The notes beneath the pieces were generated by a model. It was not told the DNA's origin and searched no databases. It was given only the letters and a program-made list of their open reading frames with translations. Shown here one piece after another: positions 24,273-35,059 of a stretch of 64,000 nt of DNA. The position numbers and the translations under genes are program-made. How positions within the stretch are numbered: position 1 is the stretch's first letter; each line of letters begins with the position of its first letter. This stretch comes from Aphrophora alni (lineage: Eukaryota; Arthropoda; Insecta; Hemiptera; Aphrophoridae). The stretch is from the NCBI GenBank assembly GCA_963513935.1, contig OY740772.1, forward strand, positions 104,369,989 to 104,433,988. The letters are read 5' to 3'.

Positions 24273-25539
24273 TATACTATTTCTTATATATAACCGGTTT
24301 TGATTTCCCCCTTTAAAACCTACAACTTGTGAATTACTTGTATGTAATTTGTCGAAAAGGGCTATATCCAAACTTGAGAAATTGCTGTACTCATCACATA
24401 AATATTTCTTTCGGAAATTATGAACTATATAAAAATAATTACGATTGATAGAGTAATACCAACGTCTATAAAATATTAAATTACTCTGAGTGATATAACA
24501 CAAATCATAATATAATATCAAAAAGGCAAGATATGGATTTTCAGGGCCCTGTAAGTATTTGGAAAATGTAAGTGGATAAGTCAGTTAATAGTTAAATTTA
24601 ATGATACAAAATTGTGTTTGTAAAACCTGTATGGTAGTTCAATGCACAACATATATAATTGTGGCCATCTTTAAATGATGCTAACCAAATCAAAAACATG
24701 TACTCGTGCTACAAAGACTTTCTGCTTCTTGAATACCTTTAAAGGAAAAATTGGAAACGTTTTAAAGAATGACTCAAACTCTACAATTGCCTCACAACTT
24801 TCCAGGAAAACTCTATTACTTCGAAGTTAAAAAGGAAAGATCAACAAGTAAATACTTTTCCTTAAGAATAAGTACGTTAAGGTGGTATGTTATACACTCT
24901 TACCACATACATGAATAAAATGTGTAAAAATACGAACAAACTTTCTCACTCTACCATCCTCAAATCAAACTGAACTAAAACTTAATAGTCAGCTAAATTG
25001 TATGTTCATTTAAATCAATCTCGCTTCCGTTATTGCCATAAATATGTCGACAGCAAAAATTGTATTTGATTTGAATAAAGCTTTTTAATGACGGGAGGTT
25101 TCATTACTAATTATTTAATTATTAGATTCGTTACTGTTTTTGTCAATTATTACTCTTGAAAACTATTATTATTATTATTACAGTAATATTATTTTTACTG
25201 TTAATTTGTCTAAAAAATTAATTTGTCTTATTTCTAGCACTGTCTGCTTTGTCCAACAATAGTGCTATAGTCCAGACAGTGATATAAACATGACAAATAA
25301 TCTTTTCTTCTTCTTTTTTTTTTTTTTTTTAATTTAAACATAATGATGTGCGTTTTTAAGTGTATTGACTTAAAAAAAAAAAAGTTTGACAAATTATTAT
25401 TGCAATAAAAATGGTTGTTATGATGGCGCCTGATAGATAGGTGAAACAGTTGTAAACAAGAAAGTTTACAATCAAGATTGCTCGGGCAAGTAAAAAACTT
25501 TATAAATATTATAGTAAGCAATCGGTTAGGCTAATACCA
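23014..25539. other. Upstream flank of the visible gene, no exon found
   Basis: The unseen 5' exon of the minus-strand gene must lie to the right of 23013, but I could not pick a donor with support. The region is AT-rich and carries the (AT)n tract at 24218-24271. Confidence 0.5.
24218..24271. repeat. (AT)n microsatellite
   Basis: About 27 uninterrupted AT units. Confidence 0.95.
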
Positions 25540-25665
25540 CAATAAAATGACGGAAAAAAAGAAGTACGAGAGGGATCTAAGGATACATGATCAAAGTGTA
25601 AATCTAGCTACGATTCCTTGGATTTGGCACACCCATTCTCACTATTAGTAAGCCTCTGAAAAAGC
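25540..25665 (+). repeat. Family A interspersed repeat, 3' part
   Basis: GAGAGGGATCTAAGGATACA, AAATCTAGCTACGATTCC, TTGGATTTGGCACACCC and CTCACTATTAGTAAGCCTCTG follow the family A order: Gln/Thr-like tract, TAGATCTAGCTAGG, GGGATTGACAAGCCC, then the terminal CTCACT...AGTGAG hairpin. Confidence 0.6.
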
Positions 25666-25742
25666 CTATAAATTAGTTTTGCCAAAGTCAAGACCTAAAT
25701 ATTTTTTAGCTTATTCTCACACAAAAAATAGTAGATTCATTC

Positions 25743-25747
<5 letters not shown>

Positions 25748-25775
<28 letters not shown>
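25748..25775. repeat. Poly(A) tract
   Basis: About 28 consecutive A residues. Confidence 0.9.
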
Positions 25776-25780
<5 letters not shown>

Positions 25781-25868
25781 TAAAGCCATTTTAAAGTACA
25801 CAAGAACTGCTAGTTTACTAGTATTTAAATGGATAAAATAAAATAAAATATACAAAAAGTATTTGTAG

Positions 25869-26275
25869 TTTTATTATTATACATTTTTCGGACATTTGCC
25901 ATCATTTGTGTGTAAAAATTCAAAACACGACGTTTCGGGAATAAGAATCAATTCCCGTTATCAAGTGACTAAAACTAAACACACATGAAACTTGTCACGC
26001 CTTCTGGACCACGTCACTTGTTGCTGTATCGTTGATACAACATGTACTTGCCGTTAGTTGTGTTTTTTGAGTTTTCAGTTCCAACTCTGAGATGCATGCT
26101 TAGATATTAAGGTTCGTGGCATTCTTATTTAATTTTACTTCTCACATAGGCGTAGTTTCTTGTTTCATGTTTCTTTAGTTTTAGTCACTTGATTGATTCT
26201 TATTCCCGAAACGTCGTGTTTTGAATTTTTACACACAAATGATGGCAAATGTCCGAAAAATGTATAATAATAAAA
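25869..26275. repeat. Inverted-repeat pair of Penelope-type ends
   Basis: Arms of roughly 105-120 bp (TTTTATTATTATACATTTTT through the GACATTTGCCATCATTTGTG box to a CGTTTCGGG segment) face each other across about 190 bp. Each arm carries the hammerhead-like motif ending CGAAACGTCGTG. The box AAATGATGGCAAATGTC recurs at 47049 next to another copy of the motif. Confidence 0.75.
25926..25967 (-). ncRNA. Degenerate hammerhead-like motif
   Basis: Minus strand: CAC, TTGATAA, stem GGGAAT with its partner ATTCCC around a TGATTCTT loop, GAAA, CGTC, GTG. Stem I (CAC/GTG), stem II and GAAA are kept, but the core is TTGATAA instead of CTGATGA, so activity is doubtful. The partner copy at 26186-26218 (plus strand) has lost the left half of stem II. 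Confidence 0.45.
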
Positions 26276-26790
26276 TTGAACTTCCATCATCAACATATTC
26301 CTAGTTCTTCATGGACAAAGTCACGGGCAAAACTTTCTTATATACAATACGGAACATAAATACCTGAATAAATTCTAATACAGTTATACATTTATCCACA
26401 ATGCACATTGTCTAATTTCAGATACAAAAATGGAGTGTTCTTATATTGAGCTCTGTTAATAAGTTGATGTGTTTGTAAGCCAATTTGAAAACCTCATTTA
26501 GAATCCATTAAGGTTATGTTATGTATATTTATGGCCTAAGTAATTACAAACTGAGTGAAGCAAAGTCCTGTTTTAACTCAACCATTTGGCATTTCATATG
26601 TTTGTTACGACAAAACATTCCAAGCATTATGAAATTTAGAAATAAGGTTCTTTGGAACTAGGCGTAAAGATGTATGTACACGGTTTACATTTTATTTTAT
26701 TTGGAAATGGCGGCCACTCAACAATACTGAACAGTTCCAAACAAGGACATGGATTCTTATAAATATTATATAGGTTTGCACCTATAGGCG
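26276..26790. other. Spacer, no gene seen
   Basis: AT-rich sequence between the palindrome and the long-TIR element; nothing recognised. Confidence 0.5.
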
Positions 26791-27142
26791 AGGTGCTAGG
26801 TGCAGTTGAGTATGCATGAAAAGAGTCAGAGAATTTGACTTTTGATTTTGGTAATGGGGACCTAGGTGAGTGTAAAAACCCATGTCGTCGCCTCCGAGGG
26901 TGGTCGACAACTTGGGGGTGGGGGCGCAAAGTTGCAAAAAACGAAAATCGGCAAACCGCTTATAACTCCCTTGTTATTGAACGTAAGTCAATGAATTCTT
27001 TTTTATTTTGTAGGCAATAATGTCACCTAAAAGAAATGTTATTAACAATTTTCTTTTATTTTTATTAGTTTTTGAGATAAAAATTATTTTAACAATTATT
27101 TGAAAATATTTTCATTTTTGTTATGGTAAATAAACAATATTT
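26791..27142. repeat. Left terminal inverted repeat, about 350 bp
   Basis: Matches the reverse complement of 29764-30113 almost base for base, including the GC-rich stretch GTCGTCGCCTCCGAGGGTGG. The high identity of the two ends relative to the broken gene suggests either recent insertion or homogenisation. A 61-codon frame here is part of the repeat, not a gene. Confidence 0.9.
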
Positions 27143-27760
27143 GTGAAATAAAAATTATTTTTACATTATAAAAACACTGTTATAGGAAATAGACAACATT
27201 ATTGCTCAATATGTAGTATAATTAAACATTTTATACATCAGTAAACTTACATAAAGACATTAAATTGTTGAAAAGCTGAGAAAATATGCTGTAGACAGTC
27301 ATAATGCGACGCCGGAATCTACGTGGCATCTTTGTAAGACTACATGCTAGGCTAGTATTGTATCCACAGGGCTATGTTCCCGACTACCCAAAAAATCCGA
27401 AAAAGCGCAATAATGAACTAACTACGTGGCATGATATATCGTTAAAGATTGAAAATATGTTTTAGTATTAAAGCGTACTTTTTGACAGTTTAAAATTATT
27501 TAAATTGTAAGTACCCTACTTGATTATAATTAGTATATTGTTACCAAAGAGCCTTCTGCATTATAATCAAATTACCAGACGATTTATAGTTCAAGTTTTA
27601 TTTTCTGACCACACTAGTAATGAAAAAAAAACAATTATGTAAGTTATTACCAATAACAATGAAGAAATAATTAACATTTAATTTGAAAATAACAAAAACT
27701 ACTTACATGGCAAAGGTTTTGTTGTTTACTCTCCCAGCGTATTGACTATGACAGATCTAT

Positions 27761-29363
27761 TTAATTGTACTGGTTTTTACAATTATTTTCAATGCAGTTA
27801 CAGTATCCACAGCAAGGCACTTCTCTCATGCAGCAAGGGCAAGATTTGTTGCATTTTTTACATTTACACGGTGGTAGCAGGTCTTCTGGCAAAGACGGTT
27901 TGGTCATCAACACAGGGCGAATGAGTCCAGAACAGTCTTCATAAAACCCATAGTTTGTAATACTGAGTTGGGTGATGTTAACTTGTAACGCACTATTCCA
28001 CACATGAACTTGAGTCCAACTGCGAAGAACATGGAGTTTCACGCTATCGCTTGTTGCTGGAAGGGATGCAATGTTTCTTAACGATGCTGGATGAGTTGAT
28101 ATAATTTTGAATCTACTCTCGTTACAGGTTAATCCTTTTTTTCTTTATAATCCTTAGATATAATGCTTCATATTTAACATAATCTTCATCAGTCAACTCA
28201 ATTTTCCCTAATTTCTCTAACAAATCCCTATTTTCCTTGTGTTTTGCCTCTTTCAATGCTGCTTTCTTGGTTCCTACTTTGCTAGTTGTATCACAACCAG
28301 AAAATGCGTGAATGGCAGATAGAACACTACTCAGATGATAACCGTATGCTCCAGAGGCAATGTGGCAGCCTAGGTACTTTTGTTTGGCAGAAGTTCCAGT
28401 TTTAATGCATAAAGCCGAACATTTTATGTCGCAAAATTCTTCCCAAAACCGTATGCCCAAAACAAACACATCAGTGTCAGGACTGTGTACGATCACAACT
28501 GCTGTTGTGTCGTGGACAAGTAACGCTTCTTTGGCGTTAAAAAGAAGTCTTGTATCAGCTTCAACGTGGTTACATTTCAGTTTCAGCACTTCATAAATTT
28601 CACCATCAAAGCCCTTCTGCATACTAACTTCACCGTCGACAGAACCACCAGAGATAGTAAATAGTTTGCCTTTAGGTACTACAACTCTATCTAAGAGGTA
28701 CGATGCAATGATAATAATTAATTGGCGTTTGTTCTCGGGGACGCACAAAAACCTTTGCCACTGTTTTGGAACTTTTGTATGAATTCCTTGGATGGAATAA
28801 CGAAGTGGTTCCTTTCCACCTTTTCTCCTTTCCTGTTCACATAGCTCAGAAACAGATTATCAGAAACCACACACTTAGTGTCAACCACGATTTCATTCAC
28901 CAACAGTGATTTTGTCGGTTTCCTTAAGAGTTGGTCAGATGTTGCCAGGGCTGGAGGATACTCTAATAATTCGTGTTGAACGAGGTTTTCTATGCTATAC
29001 GAGCGCTGAGCAGCTAAGTCAAGTCGTTGTGTTTCACAGTTATTTGTGACTTTAGATGTGGAAGTTTCTTGGGAGTACTCATGGTTGAAAATGAGTTAAC
29101 TGTGATGCGTTTAATGGGAAAAAATATTCCCTTCTTATGCTGAACTAGCCGTTCTGTAATGAACTCCCTACATAGGTTCTGACCTTTTTCTTCAACTGTT
29201 AAGAGAAATTCTGAGACTTTCTCATCTGCCACAAGCCCACTAACAATATTTCGAAGTCCTTGACCAACCGAATTTTGAAAAGGGACATCACCTGGCATAT
29301 GGCACAGAGTTTTAAATCAAATGCTTTTACCCTTTTACTGACACTTGCAATAGAAATCGCCAT
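27761..29363 (-). pseudogene. XPG/FEN-like nuclease of a transposon, frameshifted
   Basis: An ATG at 29363 opens a frame that reads KAFDLKLCAICQ (a zinc-knuckle-like C-x-x-C). After shifts near 29270, 29020, 28750 and 28130 it ends at 27761, about 530 codons. In order: a GIFFPIKR segment; DLAAQRSYSIENLVQHELLE; the nuclease-like core with EADTR (28570), SPDTDV (about 28470) and GCDTTSKVGTKKAAL (about 28270); a WTQVHVWN box; and a Cys-rich tail (CKCKKC, CPCC, CNC). The acidic triads followed by a G-x-x-K-A helix-hairpin-like turn match the layout of XPG-I/FEN1 nucleases. The frame breaks make it inactive. The family is found as multi-copy uncharacterised proteins in animals, from memory. Confidence 0.7.
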
Positions 29364-29763
29364 GACAAAACACTTGGTAACTGCACTTCACACACCAGAG
29401 CACTGTTATCACACTCCTATAACCAATTGTAAAAAAAAAAAAAAACTAAATAAATCAACTCTTTTACACACATGCACAACAAATCCCAGCGCACACTACA
29501 CAACGTCATCACTGGAGGACAGTTTACCGGAACTAAACCAAACCAACGATTCATGTATACTAAAGGCGCCTGACGAGACTTTCATGTTACGACAGGCGCG
29601 GAGCACGGCTTTTCATGTTACGACAGGACTCTGGCTCGGAGCACGGCTATTAGTCGCTAGACTGCCGCACTTGTTTATGATATTTTAAATAATATTTTCA
29701 CTTAAAAAATACTATGTAAGTTTATTGAAGTGTAATAATACTTTATTACAACGTATACCGAAC

Positions 29764-30113
29764 AAATATTGTTTATTTACCATAAAAAAATGAAAATATT
29801 TTCAAATAATTGTTAAAATAATTTTTATCTCGAAAACTAATAAAAATAAAAGAAAATTGTTAATAACATTTCTTTTAGGTGACATTATTGCCTACAAATA
29901 AAAAAAAATTCATTGACTTACGTTCAATAACAAGGGAGTTATAAGCGGTTTGCCGATTTTCGTTTTTTGCAACTTTGCGCCCCCACCCCCAAGTTGTCGA
30001 CCACCCTCGGAGGCGACGACATGGGTTTTTACACTCACCTAGGTCCACATTACCAAAATCAAAAGTCAAATTCTCTGACTCTTTTCATGCATACTCAACT
30101 GCACCTAGCGCCT
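29764..30113. repeat. Right terminal inverted repeat, about 350 bp
   Basis: Reverse complement of 26791-27142. It lies about 400 bp upstream of the ATG of the minus-strand nuclease frame, so it probably contained the promoter. Just inside it, at 29580-29650, a 36-bp direct repeat (TTCATGTTACGACAGG...CGGAGCACGGCT) occurs twice. Confidence 0.9.
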
Positions 30114-30204
30114 GTACTACTAACTTGTCTAAATGTTATGACATAACAAAATTTTCCCTCAGTGTTTAAAGGCGAAAATTTTAAAAAGAAAAACAAACAT
30201 AATC

Positions 30205-30400
30205 TAAAGACCTTCGAACTCTCTAGCATCTTAGTTAAAAGAGAACAAGATTTGGTAAAGAGATTACCTGATGAGAAAGATAATAAATTTCACACAAGAC
30301 TAAATAAAACAAAGTTTAGGTCCAGTTAAAAAATCCCTTGGGATTGCTAAGCCCATACTCACTCTAGTGAGCCTTTAAGCACGTAAAATTATATTTTATT
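30205..30400 (+). repeat. Family A interspersed repeat
   Basis: Contains AGAGAACAAGATTTGGT, CCTGATGAGAAAGATAA, CCTTGGGATTGCTAAGCCC and the hairpin CTCACTCTAGTGAG followed by CCTTTAAG, in the family order. Confidence 0.7.
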
Positions 30401-30781
30401 TAATAGTTATATCAGTTTGTTCAGTACAATCTCTTGTAAAACCTCATATAATTAGTACAGTAGTCAGATTGTGTATACTTCCAAGGAGAAACAAGATCTA
30501 CTGTTCACAGAACTATTAATATGATAAACGAAAACTGTTAATACAAATCTACAAAGGTTATTTATACATTTATAAATCAAAATATGAAAAAACAAGCAAA
30601 TAAGGTAAAAATAAACTTTGTTCAGACAGTCTAGTCGGGTTAGTCACATATTCTTTTAACTAACTTTTTTTTCAGGCATAACCTTGTACAAAACTAAATG
30701 TCTTTAGCGATTGACAATAATGTATTTAAATTTTTTAAGAATTTTGGTATATTGACAGTAATATTATAAAAAGAAAAATAT

Positions 30782-31584
30782 CCGTTTGTAAACAAAACAA
30801 CCTATAAGCTTCTCACCAATTGTAAAATTTGTGTTTGTAAACATCTCAGAAGCTACTCACTCATTTAAAATTTATGTTTGTAAACATAACATTAGCAACT
30901 ACTCACCGATTGTAAAATTTGTGTTTGAAAACATAACATAAGAAGCTACTCACCGATTATAAAATTTCAGTTTGTAAACATAACATAAGAAGCTACTCAC
31001 CGATTATAAAATTTCTGTTTGTAAACATAACATAAGAAGCTACTCACCGATTATAAAATTTGTGTTTGAAAACATAACATAAGAAGCTACTCACCGATTA
31101 TAAAATTTCTGTTTGTAAACATAACATAAGAAGCTACTCACCGATTATAAAATTTCTGTTTGTAAACATAACATAAGAAGCTACTCACCGATTATAAAAT
31201 TTCTGTTTGAAAACATAACATAAGAAGCTACTCACCGATTATAAAATTTGTGTTTGAAAACATAACATAAGAAGTTACTCACCGATTATAAAATTTCTTT
31301 TTGTAAACATAACATAAGAAGCTACTCACCGATTATAAAATTTCTGTTTGTAAACATAACATAAGAAGCTACTCACCGATTATAAAATTTCTGTTTGTAA
31401 ACATAACATAAGAAGCTACTCACCGATTATAAAATTTCTGTTTGTAAACATAACATAAGAAGCTACTCACCGATTATAAAATTTCTGTTTGTAAATGTAA
31501 CCTCAGAAGCTAATCACCGATTGTAAAATTTATGTTTGTAAACGTAACCTTCAGAAGCTACTCGCCGATAACAAAATTTATGTT
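30782..31584. repeat. 47-bp minisatellite, about 17 copies
   Basis: The unit AAGCTACTCACCGATTATAA followed by AATTTCTGTTTGTAAACATA and ACATAAG repeats head to tail. Central copies are almost identical; the outer copies are more diverged, the usual pattern for unequal exchange. Confidence 0.95.
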
Positions 31585-32527
31585 CTCCACTGATTTTCTC
31601 TAAAACTAACTAAAACGAGATTGATTAAATTTTGCATTGTGGCATGATAGAATTCAAATAAAATATATTGGCCTACATCACTAAATTTTTTAGTTTCGAA
31701 ATTATCAGTAAATAAGCAGAAAAATCATTTGTGAAATGCTTACAAAAGGTAATTTTTCAAAATCAATGCTACCAATTTCGTTCAAACTTTTGTGAAGAGG
31801 TTAACAAACCAAACTCGTGGTAACAATGTTGTTAGTAAAAAAAAAAAAGATGGGTCATGAGTAATAGGTTAAAAAAACGAAAATAATAAAAAATAAGTAA
31901 AGTTGTTTTCAATCAAAAGACGAGTTTATGACACAAACTAAACTCTATTATTTATGGTAAAAGAACTTAGACTCTAAATATACATATATTTTTCAGACAT
32001 CGTTCACGGTTCAATTTTTGATTGATAACTGCTGAAATGAATTTTTTCACTGTTTATTTGTGTAGATGACCATACGTATTATTTGATTTTGTGGGTGTGC
32101 ATATGAGAAAATTGCTGTAATGTATTTGAACAGTATATTAAAATTGCAATAAATAATTGGATGCATCACATACAATGTACGCCTAAAGACAGAAATGGTT
32201 ATATAAATAGAGAGTGACAGAAATAGTAAAAGACGAGAGAGGGATGGTATCCTAGAGTGCGTGCAGTACCTCACGCATCGATCTGGCTAGACCAGACAGC
32301 TAGACAAAATGACTTTTATTCACAAGAGACGGATCCGTTCTCTTTGTTCTCCACCGTACAAAAATATCCACACAATGACGTAGAGTGACTACGAAAATAA
32401 ATCTTTTCAATAAAAACCAAAATAATTACGAAGTTTATTTTCACTTAACCAATTCCAAAACTAATCGGAAACAAATATGTCAGTAACAAATATGACACCT
32501 GATCATTTCAAAGTTACTTTTTTAAAT
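31585..32527. other. Non-coding spacer with family C sequence
   Basis: 31600-31850 holds the dispersed family C type (TTGATTAAATTTTGCATTGTG, CCAATTTCGTTCAAACTTTT). The rest has no gene. Confidence 0.5.
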
Positions 32528-33241
32528 TACGAGAGGTCATTTTTTTAAGTAAGAACCGTTTGCGCATAGCAACCGCGCAGGCTGTCAAGTGACGCCCGCT
32601 CAAGGTTAGCCACTCTTGCCCAGTCCCCAACTATGCAGTCAGTTGATTTCATGTCTCTGCCACTGTTGGTTCTATCTTAACAGTGCTGTGTTTGTCGCCA
32701 TGTTAATTAATAAACCCGCCGATTATGACTTTCTGCCAAGAGGAATGACCATAAATGCTGAGAGATATTGCGAAACACTAACCAAGCTTAGGCGCGCTAT
32801 TCAAAACTGCCGGCGGGGATTTCTGTCTAGCGGCGTCGTGCTGCTTCACGATAACGCTGTGCCTCACGCTGCAGCAATGACCAAGACGCAACTGGCCAAC
32901 TTTCGATGGGAATTACTGGACCATCTACCCTACAACCCTGACCTGGCACCATCAGACATTCATGTGTTTCCTAAACTCAAAGAATATCTTGGTGGAAAGC
33001 GATTTGAAAATTATGACGTGTTGAAAGAAACTGTTACTAACTGGTTAAATGCTCAGGCGGCAGAGTTCTGTTATAGGGGGATCCAAAAGCTAGTGTCACG
33101 ACTTAACAAATGCTTAGGCCTAAATATTCTTGGTGACTATGTAGAAAAGTAAAAATATGTTTTTGATACAATTTATGTTCATAAATAAAATTGCTGTTAC
33201 TCCACTTAAAAACTGTTCTTACTTAAAAAATGACCCACGTA
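32528..33241 (+). mobile_element. mariner transposon, internally deleted
   Basis: TA at 32528-32529 and 33240-33241 flanks inverted ends CGAGAGGTCATTTTTTTAAG and, from the right, CGTGGGTCATTTTTTAAGTA. At about 710 bp it is roughly half a full mariner. Both ends and the 3' half of the transposase are preserved, so it is a deletion derivative that could once have been moved by a full-length relative. Confidence 0.9.
32616..33152 (+). pseudogene. mariner transposase, 3' half only
   Basis: The open frame of 178 codons matches transposase only from about YDFLPRGMTINAERYCETL onward. It keeps the second catalytic Asp block (LLHDNAVPHAA) and the third (YNPDLAPSDIHVFPKL), spaced as in D,D34D mariners, and ends GDYVEK. 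The DNA-binding helices and the first catalytic Asp (TGDETW block) are missing, and the first 35 or so codons come from fused upstream sequence. The frame is uninterrupted, which suggests the deletion is fairly recent. Confidence 0.85.
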
Positions 33242-34204
33242 GATTGCTTGATTTAAACACGGTCAGATTTTAAGTTTGGTCTTACAGCAGCAATCCCCAA
33301 ATAGTTTCGACGTATGGCGACAATGTACCCATCAAATTTGTTTGAAATCGGTCCACACGTTTGATCTGTAAAACACCACACAGACTTTATTAAAAACCAG
33401 TGTAGGAGCGAATGCCAGCGGTAGAAGGGAGCTGCCGGTCCTTGATAAGGTGAAGAAAGTCGTGAGTCATAAGAGAGGAAGCAAGGAATTCCCTGAATAG
33501 GCGCGCGGTTGTTGACTAACTTCTTTTCTAATCCAAGGACCTTGAAGAACGCAGGCCTACTTACAGAATTAATTAGAGTAAACGATATACTTTATCGCTT
33601 AATAGTTAATTTAAACGTATAATATGACACTAAACTATTTACTGTACGACTTCACATTTTGAGGATTAGAGGCACCTAGAACTTTTAATCTTCTAAATCT
33701 ATAATCTCCACAAAACACTCTCTAAACAATTATTCTTGCATTAATTTATCTGAATATCGTACATTTGTTAATACATCCATTTCACCGTACAGCTTCGAAT
33801 AAATAAAAAAAATTTATTTATATAAATTAATTTGGACAAATACGAATTAGTTTGTTTAAAACTCCATTTAATGTTCAATGGTAGGCCTACTTATTTTGTT
33901 ACTCCAGTCAAATAATATGTAGATATGTTACAAGTAGAAAATATACTATTGTAATTTAACAAATTTAAATATTATCTATATTCATTTTCTGTCCAAATAG
34001 AACTAATCTTTAAAGATCATAATTCATTTCCTCTCGAGTATCGGCTTCTCAAAAGTCCAAGCTGAAGTCATTAGCTCTTCCTTCTCCTCGCGTGCTCTCC
34101 GCATCCCTCCCTCCCAGAACTACCTGGCTGGCACTCGTTCTTCAAGTATATTTGACAAGTACCATTAAGAAAACGCTGGCACTCGATCCGTTCCCTTAAA
34201 AATA
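33242..34204. other. Non-coding spacer
   Basis: No gene seen. Contains a pyrimidine-rich patch at 34070-34130. Confidence 0.5.
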
Positions 34205-34425
34205 CTCCTTCAGAGGCTCACTCATAGTGAGTTAGGGTGTAGAAATCCTGGTCATCCTTACTTCGTGTAGTCTTTGCTCACTCTATCTTTCTTATCAGGT
34301 TTGACCAACTCTTGTCCTCTTCTGGTGGTAGAGTATTCGAGAGCTATGGGTCTGTATTTTATCTTCTTTTTTTTATAAGACGATGATGACCGAGAGGTTT
34401 TACCTCGTTAAACAAGAAAAAAAAT
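34205..34425 (-). repeat. Family A interspersed repeat, nearly full length
   Basis: On the minus strand it runs from the AAACCTCTCGGTCATCATCG end through GAGGACAAGAGTTGGTCAAA to GGATTTCTACACC and the hairpin CTCACTATGAGTGAG followed by CCTCTGA. Confidence 0.75.
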
Positions 34426-34463
34426 TACGTAGTTTTTATATCAAATATAACACGTCTTGTTAT

Positions 34464-34652
34464 CATGGGCATACCCAGCGAGGGGCAGGGGGGCAGCTGT
34501 CCCCCCTGGAAGCAAAAAAATAAATCTTTATTATACATTTTATTGCTGGAATTTAATACAATTCTTGAAATAACTATTTTAATACTCAATTGTATATTGA
34601 ATGACCATGGCTTGCCCCCCCCCCCCTACTTTTGATCCTGGGTACGCCCTTG
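34464..34652. mobile_element. hAT-type MITE with exact 8-bp target duplication
   Basis: CTTGTTAT is repeated directly on both sides (34456-34463 and 34653-34660). The ends are inverted (CATGGGCATACCCAG and CAAGGGCGTACCCAG), and inner G/C runs follow each end. 8-bp duplications are the mark of hAT transposases; no coding sequence is present. Full-length relative of the copy at 18411. Confidence 0.85.
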
Positions 34653-35059
34653 CTTGTTATTCGAATTGTATTTATCCAAGAGTTAAGACAATAAATTAAT
34701 AAAAATGTTTCTATAATTATTAATCTAATACTTTCAAACATTGTTCTTATAGACAATGAATCCAAGATGGCGGGATGGTCCACGTGTCTATGGACCAATG
34801 TGATTATACTTTGGCACAAATTAATACCCCACGTATTAAGCCTAGCCGACATCCCATTCCCTGTCTACACGCAGTCCCAATTCCAACCCTGGGATCGATA
34901 AAACCTCCCTTTGGATTACGTTCACCCTTAGGCCTACAGACGGTATTTCTCCCTTTAAATAACATTTATACTTATTAATAGTGATAAGATGAGCAGAATT
35001 ATGTTACAATTTGACATCTATTTTGAGGTTGTAAATGAGTAGGTTTTTATTTTCACTTA

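Larger units (their letters stand above)
26791..30113 (-). mobile_element. 3.3-kb transposon with 350-bp inverted ends and an XPG-like nuclease gene
   Basis: Two near-identical inverted repeats (26791-27142 and 29764-30113) begin AGGYGCTAGGTGCAGTTGAG and bound a 2.6-kb interior. The only gene seen inside is a broken minus-strand reading frame for a nuclease-like protein. Long inverted ends plus one gene mark it as a DNA transposon. Among known superfamilies, Academ (AcademX lineage) encodes an XPG-type nuclease, so I favour that assignment. No DDE transposase is visible and no target duplication is evident (flanks GGCG and GTAC differ). Confidence 0.75.

Noticed and set aside
26835..27020. 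Matching short frames in both long inverted repeats (also 29875-30069)
   Set aside because: They are the same terminal repeat sequence read on opposite strands, not genes.
29260..29688. 142-codon plus-strand frame
   Set aside because: Antisense to the 5' end of the nuclease pseudogene and running into a terminal-repeat flank; composition not protein-like.
30782..31584. Regularly spaced repeats as a CRISPR-like array
   Set aside because: Head-to-tail 47-bp units with no unique spacers in a eukaryotic context; a minisatellite.
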